64,000 nucleotides of DNA from Flavobacterium sp. 9 (GTDB taxonomy: Bacteria; Bacteroidota; Bacteroidia; Flavobacteriales; Flavobacteriaceae): the NCBI RefSeq assembly GCF_002754195.1, contig NZ_PEEU01000001.1, forward strand, positions 496,001 through 560,000, given 5' to 3'. Position 1 is the stretch's first letter; the number at the start of each line of letters is the position of its first letter. Position numbers and translations under genes: made by a program. Below the pieces are notes generated by a model. It made no database searches. It saw nothing but the letters and a program-made list of their open reading frames with translations, and had not been told where the DNA came from. Positions 9,259-16,526 of this stretch are shown piece after piece.

Positions 9259-9333
9259 GGAGCTATTTCCTGCTATCATTCCAATCTTTTATGCCGAACC
9301 CCGGCACAAAAGGATTTTCCCTTCTATCAGGTC
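9259..9333 (-). ncRNA. Structured dispersed element, copy A (Flavo-1-like candidate)
   Basis: Read on the minus strand it has the order CCTGAT, GGGAAAATCC, CTTTTGTGCCG, loop, CGGCATAAAAG, AGCAGGAAATAGCTCC. The same framework occurs at 16036, 23202 and 42573 with different apical stems. Conserved flanks and stems that change while remaining complementary suggest an RNA. The resemblance to the Flavo-1 motif is from memory and was not computed. Between this copy and the ATPase gene at 9588 I see only a 17-bp-period direct repeat (TAAATTGATATTT at 9391 and 9408). Confidence 0.55.
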
Positions 9334-9587
9334 TAAAAATTCGTTTCTCATGAAAATAAACAGGTAAAAGTACTTGACGGTTTAGATTTATAAATTGATA
9401 TTTTTGATAAATTGATATTTCTTTCAGCAAAATTAATCCAATAATAGTTTTTCAAAGAGATAATATAATTAGTACTACTCCTTTAGACAGCATATATAAG
9501 TTGAATACTTTTAAAAGGATAAAAATAAAAACCTATAATTATTAAATAAAATTTAGTTACTTACCACTTACAAGCAAACAAATTATT

Positions 9588-11492
9588 ATGAGACTTGCAG
9601 CTATATATATCTATGATCACTTTCTATTCGAAAATTCTAAAACGATTAATTTTGGTTCAAAATATAATTATGATATTGAAACAGATGGAAAATTTTGTTC
9701 AATTAAGAGAAAAGAAAACTTATCATTTATTTCAAATTTTTTCGCAGAAGATACTATTATAAATATATCAGCAATAGTAGGGACAAATGGAGTTGGGAAG
9801 ACAACAATTTTAAAAGAAATAACAGATTTATTTGGATCAAGATATGGGACAAAATCAATAATTATTTTTGAAAGTGATGATGAAATGATAATTCACAAAA
9901 ATCATTATGAAAAAAGAATTATTACTGAAATAAAATATAGATCAGAAATTATAGATTTTCAAACTATTTATTATTCCCCTTTCTTAGATTTCAAAGAACC
10001 TTTTTCAGGTATTGATTTGAGTTTCGATAATCTATTATCTTTCGATTTAGACAATATGAAAGGGGTACGGGAGGGAAATGAGAGAGTTATTCCAATAGAG
10101 CGTTTAAAACAAAAGAATTCGAAAAGAATAAGAAATTTAAAAAATTCGGAATTTGCGCATTCAATTTCAAAAATTTTTGATTTCCCTGAGGATGATTTAC
10201 ATAGAGTAACTTTCACTCGTCATATTATAGATGCAAATGAAAAAGAAATTAACTTTCACAACACTCCAATGGATTTTCGATTCTTTCTAGATGAATTATT
10301 TTTGAAAATCAGGAATGAAAATAAAAATGCAAACAGAAGCGTTAATAATGAATTTGAACGTTTTCAACTTCAAAAAAATCTTTATAAGAATTATTTACTA
10401 ATGGATGTTTTGTGTCTATTAGTCAATTTGATGGAGTCTAAAAATACATATTTAAGTGAAGGACATTTTATATCAACACCTTATGATAAACAAAAAGAAT
10501 TAGTAAAAAAACTTAGTGCATTCGAGCTATTAGAATTTTGGTTAAGTAACTATAAATATTCTAAAGGTAAACCGCAACCACTTCCACATAAAGAAGTTCT
10601 TGATTTACTGAATTTTATTTATGAATATTTAGATAAAATTGAATGTGATGAGTTTGGTAAATCAGAATTATTTGATTGGGGGAGAAAGAATTTATATTTT
10701 AATTCAGAAAATCTAGACAAGTTATTCTTACTAGATAAAGCCTTAATTAATAAATTACCAATGTATTATTCAAAAACGGGTGTCAAAAATGAAACCTATT
10801 ATGATTTGCTATCTGAACTGTCACATTTTACAAATCTTGAACCTTCGACAAGAAATCTAAGTTCTGGAGAAACAGCAATGCTCAATTTATTTAGTAGAAT
10901 ATATGATTATTTTGACAATAGACTTCTACAAATACAAACAGAAAAAAAATATGCAAATTATCTTTTATTATTAGACGAAGCTGATTTAGGATTTCATCCT
11001 CAATGGAAAAAAAACTTTATTACAATTTTAATAACCTTCATAAAAGATTTTTTTCTAAAAATAGGATCGGAAGTACAAATAATTTTCACAACTCATGATC
11101 CTTTAACTCTTTCTGAATTACCAAATTATAATATTATATATCTAGATAAAGATAATTCTGGAAAATCTCAAATTATGAAATATGACGATCCTAAAAGACC
11201 AAAAAAATCATTCGCAGCTAATATTACAGAGCTTCTTGCTGATTCCTTTTTTGTAAAAGAAGGATTAATTGGGAAATTTGCATCTGATAAAATTGATAAA
11301 ACAATTCAATGGTTGAATTCAAAAGACAAATCAAATAATGAATATCATAAAAAACTGATTCAAAACATTGACGAGCCAATCATTCAAAGAAAATTAGCGG
11401 AAATGTATTCTGAAAAGATGCAGCAAAATCTATCAAAAGAAATATTGAAAAAAGAAATTGAAATGTTAACAGAAAGATTAAATAATTTATAA
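9588..11492 (+). CDS. AAA/ABC-type ATPase, PtuA-like, of a putative defence pair
   Basis: A 634-residue soluble ATPase. Walker A is GTNGVGKT at 65-72, the ABC signature is LSSGE at 424-428, Walker B is LLLLDEAD with Asp 463 and Glu 464 followed by LGFHPQWK, and the H-loop is TTHDP with His 503. The long insert between Walker A and the signature and the DEADLGFHP form are typical of SMC-like/AAA_15-AAA_21 ATPases found in defence systems such as Septu (PtuA), Gabija/OLD-like proteins and retron-associated ATPases. The HNH gene starts 2 bases after its stop, which is the Septu arrangement. PtuA proteins are usually a little shorter, so this could be a variant or a related ATPase-HNH family. No TOPRIM domain is seen, arguing against OLD/Gabija. 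Confidence 0.75.
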   Translation: MRLAAIYIYDHFLFENSKTINFGSKYNYDIETDGKFCSIKRKENLSFISNFFAEDTIINISAIVGTNGVGKTTILKEITDLFGSRYGTKSIIIFESDDEMIIHKNHYEKRIITEIKYRSEIIDFQTIYYSPFLDFKEPFSGIDLSFDNLLSFDLDNMKGVREGNERVIPIERLKQKNSKRIRNLKNSEFAHSISKIFDFPEDDLHRVTFTRHIIDANEKEINFHNTPMDFRFFLDELFLKIRNENKNANRSVNNEFERFQLQKNLYKNYLLMDVLCLLVNLMESKNTYLSEGHFISTPYDKQKELVKKLSAFELLEFWLSNYKYSKGKPQPLPHKEVLDLLNFIYEYLDKIECDEFGKSELFDWGRKNLYFNSENLDKLFLLDKALINKLPMYYSKTGVKNETYYDLLSELSHFTNLEPSTRNLSSGETAMLNLFSRIYDYFDNRLLQIQTEKKYANYLLLLDEADLGFHPQWKKNFITILITFIKDFFLKIGSEVQIIFTTHDPLTLSELPNYNIIYLDKDNSGKSQIMKYDDPKRPKKSFAANITELLADSFFVKEGLIGKFASDKIDKTIQWLNSKDKSNNEYHKKLIQNIDEPIIQRKLAEMYSEKMQQNLSKEILKKEIEMLTERLNNL

Positions 11493-11494
11493 CT

Positions 11495-12430
11495 ATGATC
11501 TATTTCGATATAAATTCAAGGCAAGATATTATTGATGAACATTATAATTCTCTTAAGGATTATCTGGATTCTCAAATTGCTTCTAGCACAATTAATAAAG
11601 AACTTAAGGAATATATAAAAAAGAATCTCGAAGAAATAATTAAAGGTAAACCAAGTAAAATCAAAAACTTAAATTCAAGTTTCAAATTATTAAAAACTTA
11701 TAAATCAACAAAAATTCTTAAAGGTAAAATTTCTAAAATTTTTAATTACAAACATTTTGCAACAAAAAAAGACAATGCATATGACGGATATGATTTAGCA
11801 CAAAAATTAAATATAAAAACTTGTTTATATTGTAATCGTAACTACACTCTTACTGTTTTAAAAGGAAAAAAGAAAATTGAAAAAATAACTAGACCAGAAT
11901 TTGATCATTTTTTCGATAAAAGCGAAAATCCATTACTTGCCTTATCCGTACAAAATTTAATTCCTAGTTGCAAAGTTTGTAATAGTACATTAAAAGGGCG
12001 TAAAAAATTTAATTTAATTTCAAATTTACATCCTTATAAAGATGAAGTTATTAACTTTTATAATTACGCCTTTGTTCCGCATGTTGTAACATCTATAATT
12101 GGCAGAACTTCAAATGTTTCTGTAAAATTAAATATCGTAAGTGGTAATATTGATATCGATAAAAAAATTAAAAAATCTAATGAAATTTTCAAATTAGAAG
12201 ATATCATGAGTGCGCACTCAGACGAATTAAAAGACTTGTTTGATATTAGATACAAATTTTCTGAAAGATATTTTGAAGAACTTTTTAATAAATATCAATC
12301 TTTGGGACTAAACTATGAAGATGTATATAAAATTGTTTTTGGTGTGCAATACAATGAAATTAATTTCTGCGACAGACCTTTTAGTAAATTAAAAAAAGAC
12401 ATTTTAACAGAATTAGGTATAATAAAGTAA
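11495..12430 (+). CDS. HNH endonuclease, PtuB-like, partner of the ATPase
   Basis: A 311-residue protein with an HNH core in the middle: a zinc knuckle made by CLYC (Cys 110, 113) and CKVC (Cys 159, 162), the first catalytic His in EFDHFF (His 138), the central Asn in QNLIPS (Asn 154) and a late His 179 in NLHP. The N-terminal 90 residues are Lys-rich and helical; the C-terminal 120 residues have no recognised fold. It is close behind the ATPase gene (2-base gap) and followed by a terminator, so the two genes make a closed operon. By analogy with Septu, the ATPase would control the nuclease, which cuts phage or host nucleic acid; this is inference. Confidence 0.78.
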   Translation: MIYFDINSRQDIIDEHYNSLKDYLDSQIASSTINKELKEYIKKNLEEIIKGKPSKIKNLNSSFKLLKTYKSTKILKGKISKIFNYKHFATKKDNAYDGYDLAQKLNIKTCLYCNRNYTLTVLKGKKKIEKITRPEFDHFFDKSENPLLALSVQNLIPSCKVCNSTLKGRKKFNLISNLHPYKDEVINFYNYAFVPHVVTSIIGRTSNVSVKLNIVSGNIDIDKKIKKSNEIFKLEDIMSAHSDELKDLFDIRYKFSERYFEELFNKYQSLGLNYEDVYKIVFGVQYNEINFCDRPFSKLKKDILTELGIIK

Positions 12431-12490
12431 TACAACTGGAGAGACCGTCTCACTCGTAAACACAAAGATTGACAACATTCAAAATATAAA

Positions 12491-12520
12491 AAAACCTCGA
12501 CTTACAAAAATCGAGGTTTT
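12491..12520. terminator. Bidirectional terminator between convergent genes
   Basis: Perfect 10-bp stem AAAACCTCGA / TCGAGGTTTT (12491-12500 and 12511-12520), with A-run before and T-run after. It serves both the ATPase-HNH operon and the convergent small gene at 12543. Confidence 0.88.
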
Positions 12521-12542
12521 ATAATATATCAAAGAAAAGATC

Positions 12543-12776
12543 CTATTCCACATCCAAATAAGGATTCAAAACCTCAGCTAATTCATTTAGCCAATAAAAG
12601 CTGTTTTCTATGTTGTCGATTTCATTTTGAAGAGTTTCATTTTTTCGCATGACTTCTAAAGCGAGTAGATAATTTAGTTGTCTTATTGCTTTAGCCATCG
12701 TTTCTGGCTCGATTGTCTTGTTGAAAAAATTCATAAGCCTTGTTTCGGCTTCTTTCGAAAGGGAGTTTGTACTCAT
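12543..12776 (-). CDS. Small helical protein of unknown function
   Basis: A 77-residue acidic protein, predicted mostly alpha-helical (SKEAETRLMNFFNKTI, then MAKAIRQLNYLLALEVMRK and ENSFYWLNELAEVLNPYL). No signal peptide, TM segment or known motif. It has the size and codon use of a real gene and is convergent with the ATPase-HNH operon across a shared terminator. I do not recognise the family. Confidence 0.6.
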   Translation of the reverse strand: MSTNSLSKEAETRLMNFFNKTIEPETMAKAIRQLNYLLALEVMRKNETLQNEIDNIENSFYWLNELAEVLNPYLDVE

Positions 12777-13066
12777 AACTTACATTTTAATGAATATAAA
12801 ACCCGTGATAATTAAGATGCATTAGTATTATTCTAATAATGCAACCATATTACAAGGGCAAATTTTATTTCGTCTTAATGTGAAGATTTAAGAACGGTAA
12901 ATATAAAGAAAATTCTCTCAAATAATAAGTATTCAGTATCAATAAAAAATAAGTTCTTTTAAATTTAAAAAATACTTATTTTCGTTTTAGTTTATTAATC
13001 ATTTCCAATTGCTAAGAAATATTAAAGCCATATTACGTAAGCTAAAATAAAGAAACCAAATCTAAT
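12777..13066. other. Divergent intergenic region without recognised features
   Basis: About 290 AT-rich bases between the minus-strand small gene and the DUF1877-like gene. An imperfect inverted repeat GCATTA...TAATAATGC occurs at 12819-12842. No promoter matches the TAnnTTTG consensus well. Confidence 0.35.
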
Positions 13067-13594
13067 ATGAGTCAAAGTCTAAATTTATATCAAATAAGTA
13101 AAGCCAATTTTGAAGAGTTTTCAAAAGATCATGAATCTTTCCATTTAGATTTTAGCGACGATAATTCTTCTATATTCGATCAAAATTTCGAAGGATTAAT
13201 TTTCCTGTTTTCATCTTACTATTTCGATCAATTGCCAAAATCTTTAGAAGAGCTTTTTTATCCTCAGGATTTTATTGGTGAGTATGTTAATTTCAGCGAA
13301 ATTGATTTTGATACTATTGAAGATTTTCCGGAATCAACTTCTATCTATTTTTTAAATCCCATAGTAATAAAAGAAATTAATTCAGTTTTGGAGAACATTC
13401 AAAATGATAAAATTTTAGATTTTTACAGCGCTGATCTTTTTAATACACACGATATTTATCCTTCGGTTTGGCATGATGACGAAAGCGAAGACAGAGCATT
13501 TAATAAAAGACACTTAGAAGAAGGTTTGGTATTACTAAAACACACCATTTCTCAGGCAAATATTAATGGAAATTATATTTTATTTTTCGGTTGA
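13067..13594 (+). CDS. DUF1877 (YfbM-like) family protein
   Basis: A 175-residue cytoplasmic protein. The order of features matches the DUF1877/YfbM family: an N-terminal strand with SQSLNLYQIS, a helix, the central FLNPIVIKEINSVLENI segment, DIYPSVWHDD, and a C-terminal helix-strand LLKHTISQANINGNYILFF. The molecular function of the family is not established. It stands alone in the accessory block; members are often carried among immunity-like or polymorphic-toxin-associated genes, but nothing here proves such a role. Confidence 0.65.
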   Translation: MSQSLNLYQISKANFEEFSKDHESFHLDFSDDNSSIFDQNFEGLIFLFSSYYFDQLPKSLEELFYPQDFIGEYVNFSEIDFDTIEDFPESTSIYFLNPIVIKEINSVLENIQNDKILDFYSADLFNTHDIYPSVWHDDESEDRAFNKRHLEEGLVLLKHTISQANINGNYILFFG

Positions 13595-13701
13595 TTTAAA
13601 ACAAAACTTATCATAGAACCCTTAATATTGGTTTTATCCAAGACGTTTATTTTTACAAGTGCAATTTTTGGTTATTCACATACAACAGAATCTCAATTGA
13701 A

Positions 13702-14316
13702 ATGAAAAATGTTATTATTTTATTAGTTTGTTTCGTTTTTTCAAAAGTAGCGTTTGATCAAACTTGCCTGCATAAAAATCTATCTAAAGATTTTAATTTT
13801 AAAATAACTGTTCGAAAAATAAAAAACCCTAATAATGAAATTGATAGTAATTCTGTAAAAATCATAGTCTCCAACAAAATCTCAAATAAAAAGCAAGAAA
13901 TTAATTTTGGATCAAGTTACCTTTTTGAAAAAACTTTTATTGATTGTAAGACAGTAAGATCTTATTCAACTGGCATTAATAAAAACAATAAAGCTATTGA
14001 TAATGACTTTGGAGATTTAATAATTACTGATTTTAATTTTGATAATAGAGAAGATTTTGCTGTTAAAAATGATTCCGGAGGAAATGGAGGTCCAACATAT
14101 AATTTTTACATTCAGGACAAAAATAAAAACTTTGCATTAGATGAATTTTTAACCTCACAAATGGAATTTTTCCCTTCAAAATTTATCATAAAAAGTAAAA
14201 GGCTAGTAACATACGTTCATGCAAATGCCTATCAATTATCCGAAAATATATTTGAATACAATGAGCAATTAAAAAAATGGAAATATAAAAGTTCAAAATT
14301 AATAACTCCTAAGTAA
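13702..14316 (+). CDS. Secreted protein with XAC2610/FG-GAP-like segment
   Basis: A 204-residue protein with a hydrophobic N-terminus (VIILLVCFVFSKVAF) that reads as a signal peptide. The central LIITDFNFDNREDFAVKNDSGGNGGPTYNFYIQDKN segment has the DxNxDxxxD calcium-loop pattern and the GGxGGPxYxxYL block of XAC2610-related proteins. Two Cys (Cys 22 and the one in IDCKT) could form a disulphide. Function is unknown. It lies in a run of unrelated small genes of the accessory block. Confidence 0.6.
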   Translation: MKNVIILLVCFVFSKVAFDQTCLHKNLSKDFNFKITVRKIKNPNNEIDSNSVKIIVSNKISNKKQEINFGSSYLFEKTFIDCKTVRSYSTGINKNNKAIDNDFGDLIITDFNFDNREDFAVKNDSGGNGGPTYNFYIQDKNKNFALDEFLTSQMEFFPSKFIIKSKRLVTYVHANAYQLSENIFEYNEQLKKWKYKSSKLITPK

Positions 14317-14335
14317 ACTGAGTATAAAAACTATT

Positions 14336-14447
14336 GTATTTACCAGCAAGAAAATTGTCCTATCAAGAACCTTTCGTTAATCAAACTGAAATTCAAAATT
14401 TAGAAAATGTTTTTCAATTTAACTTTAGCGATAAATTACCTTTTTAG
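14336..14447 (+). pseudogene. Possible remnant of an SMI1/KNR4-family gene
   Basis: An open stretch without a start codon reads YLPARKLSYQEPFVNQTEIQ, then NLENVFQFNFSDKLPF before TAG at 14445. The TEIQNLENVFQFNFSDKLP pattern resembles the N-terminal helix of SMI1/KNR4 (SUKH) immunity-type proteins (EIxxLExxLgxxLP). After the stop the same frame continues LDLLFLRKVDHIIGNLKTFI to about 14548. No full gene is present; short length makes this tentative. Confidence 0.3.
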
Positions 14448-14562
14448 TTAGATTTGTTATTTCTAAGAAAAGTCGATCACATTATTGGTAATCTAAAAAC
14501 TTTCATCAATAATAAAAAAGTCATTTGTTCTGCTAGTGATCGCACATAAAATAAATTTATAA

Positions 14563-15087
14563 ATGAAAAAATTAAGATTTCTAACTTTTATAGTCTTACT
14601 ATTCGCTTCTTGCAATAGTAATGAAAATCCTCCTATCGCTGAACCCCTAACATTTGAACCCAGCTTATTACTAAAAACCTGGACATATGACACCGTTCTA
14701 TTGCAAGGAAACCTTTATCTCTATGATCATAATCCAGATTGCTTTAAGGATTATTTTACGTATAGAAACAATGAAGGGCAAATGTATCAATATGATGAAA
14801 TTTATTTCACAAATACTTATTGCAGTGGCAATCAATCTATCTTAACATGGGAACCTGCTGGCGATCATATTAATTTTTATTTTGGAACAGTCATAGTTGA
14901 CGAATATAAAGTAATTTCTTTAACGGAAAAACTTTTTACTTTTGCTATTGATAGAGATATCGATAATGATGGTAAAAAAGAACATCTAATCATTACTGCA
15001 ATACCATATGATATTTTTAATTCTTCTAAAATTAAAGATAAAAAAAACCAAAAACTGAAAACATTTCCAGTAAAATTAAACTTCTAA
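14563..15087 (+). CDS. Lipocalin-like lipoprotein, unknown function
   Basis: A 174-residue lipoprotein with signal peptide and lipobox FASC (Cys 17). The LLKTWTYDTVLLQGN start of the mature domain, WEPAGDHINFYF and the C-terminal strand pattern look like small Bacteroidota lipocalin-like lipoproteins, but I cannot assign a family. A DIDNDGKKEHLII segment resembles a single EF-hand-like calcium loop. A TAGATTTG -7-like box at 14449-14456 could drive it with a leader of about 100 bases. Confidence 0.6.
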   Translation: MKKLRFLTFIVLLFASCNSNENPPIAEPLTFEPSLLLKTWTYDTVLLQGNLYLYDHNPDCFKDYFTYRNNEGQMYQYDEIYFTNTYCSGNQSILTWEPAGDHINFYFGTVIVDEYKVISLTEKLFTFAIDRDIDNDGKKEHLIITAIPYDIFNSSKIKDKKNQKLKTFPVKLNF

Positions 15088-15119
15088 TTCGATTTCAAGG
15101 CTTCTTTAATTTATCATAA

Positions 15120-15150
15120 TTTGTATTTTCGTTTAGCTGAAATATATTTG
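15120..15150 (+). promoter_or_regulatory. Canonical flavobacterial promoter
   Basis: TTTG at 15120-15123, a 19-base spacer, and TATATTTG at 15143-15150 match the known TTTG / TAnnTTTG consensus. The gene start at 15165 lies 15 bases downstream of the -7 box, so the leader is very short. Confidence 0.75.
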
Positions 15151-15164
15151 AAACAAATCCAATT

Positions 15165-15965
15165 ATGATTAGACTATTATTTATACTTTTTATTTGCTCG
15201 ACGAATGCAATTGGACAAACTTCTTCAGGAAAAGAGTATATTATAGATTATTCTGTTGGCCATTACAACTTTGGAAAAACGGGAGAATATGAAAAAAAAG
15301 AAATTTTTAAATTTACTATAAATGATGAAGATTTCGTTCTCACAGAATTTCAATCTATTTCAAATAAATATGTATATAATCCTGAAACCTTAAAAAACGA
15401 CCGAAAAGTTTCTGATACAATCTTGAAATTTCCAAATAATAAAATTGCAAAGGAAGAGTTTGAAAACCTCCTTAAACAGTTAAACCAACATGAAGATAAT
15501 TTTAATGCTGATTTCTTAAGTTCAAAATTTTCTACAAGAATATCAGAAAAGGAGATTCTAAAAATTGCGAAAAAAAACGAAGTAAAGTTTTTGTTTATTG
15601 ACGACGAAACTGGAAAAATTGACGATTCTGGAAAAGAAAAAATTAAAGAAATTCAAAGTTTAAAAAACTTTGAAAAATACATTGAAGATGTAAAACCAAA
15701 AACAGACACCTTTATGGCATTTTCTGATGCTTGGAATTTTGCAAGATTAGGCTACGCAAATTCTACTTTGACTGACAGAATGGATTTCAATTCAATTTTG
15801 GGTCAACCAATTCTAAAAAGCGATAATATAACCCAAATAATAAACTTAAATGTAAATCTTATTTTATTGAAAATATTACCAAAAGAATCTTTATTAATTA
15901 AAGAAGTAAATTTTGAAAATATAAAAGATGGCTATATCAATTGGTTTATTAGAAACATCAACTAA
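15165..15965 (+). CDS. Secreted protein of unknown function
   Basis: A 266-residue protein with a signal peptide ending near NAIGQ. The mature part is Lys/Asp/Glu-rich with alternating strands and helices and no recognised motif, metal site or sorting domain. It has its own strong promoter. Members of this kind are scattered in Flavobacterium genomes as lone hypothetical genes; no function can be offered. Confidence 0.6.
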   Translation: MIRLLFILFICSTNAIGQTSSGKEYIIDYSVGHYNFGKTGEYEKKEIFKFTINDEDFVLTEFQSISNKYVYNPETLKNDRKVSDTILKFPNNKIAKEEFENLLKQLNQHEDNFNADFLSSKFSTRISEKEILKIAKKNEVKFLFIDDETGKIDDSGKEKIKEIQSLKNFEKYIEDVKPKTDTFMAFSDAWNFARLGYANSTLTDRMDFNSILGQPILKSDNITQIINLNVNLILLKILPKESLLIKEVNFENIKDGYINWFIRNIN

Positions 15966-16006
15966 CAAACAAGATTTATTTAGGATTACCTCTAATCTTT
16001 CTTAAG

Positions 16007-16140
16007 AACCAAATCTTCTCATAAAACCAAATGCCCTAGCCCTGATGGGAGGGAAAATCCTTTTACTTTTTTCTTTAAAAAGTAAAAGATTTGGAAGGAC
16101 AGCAGGAAATAGCTTCAAATTAAAATTCAAATAGATAAAC
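16007..16140 (+). ncRNA. Structured dispersed element, copy B
   Basis: Core 16036-16115 runs AGCCCTGAT, GGGAGGGAAAATCC, a long apical hairpin (CTTTTACTTTTT pairing with AAAAAGTAAAAG), GGAAGGACAGCAGGAAATAG, CTT. The whole 134-base block, including flanks, is nearly identical to 23173-23310, so this pair spread recently. The copies at 9259 (minus) and 42573 share only the core. Confidence 0.6.
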
Positions 16141-16405
16141 TCCAAATTCCAACATTTACCGTGTGATTAGTGTTGTTGTTTCGACTTTATATGCCCTCTC
16201 CTATCTCAAAGATTCTGGATCGAGATTGGTTTAGTGCAACAAATTGGTTTATATAAAAAACTTTGTGTTTTAGCATCTTTACAACATTATCCTCATTATT
16301 TCTTCCTTTATAAAAATACTACATCGTTTTTTATATAAAATTTTTCTTATAAAAAATACAAACTTTAACAGTCTTTAATTTAAAATCTCATTACATTAGC
16401 TTTTT

Positions 16406-16426
16406 ATTGCTTCATAATGAAGCAAT
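16406..16426. promoter_or_regulatory. Palindromic operator 1 of the Nudix-regulator locus
   Basis: Perfect 21-base palindrome: arms ATTGCTTCAT and ATGAAGCAAT around a single A. The same arms (ATTGCTTC ... GAAGCAAT) recur at 22133-22153 upstream of the GH3 gene. It lies about 100 bases before the TonB-receptor start. Likely bound by the Nudix-type regulator at 22351, by inference. Confidence 0.65.
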
Positions 16427-16526
16427 AGTTTTATAAAATTGTTTTGTCTTATCAGGTACCTTACAAGACTCAATATTAAAATTTTATAAAGCAAATCAAG
16501 AGTCAAAAAAATTAAAATATGTAGCC

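Larger units (their letters stand above)
15966..16526. other. 561-base gap: structured repeat and operator
   Basis: Contains the extended structured element at 16007-16140 and a perfect palindrome at 16406-16426, both listed separately. Bases 16141-16400 hold no ORF or repeat that I recognise. Confidence 0.5.

Noticed and set aside
9588..12430. Retron or OLD/Gabija system
   Set aside because: No reverse transcriptase gene and no TOPRIM or helicase domain are present; the partner is an HNH protein.
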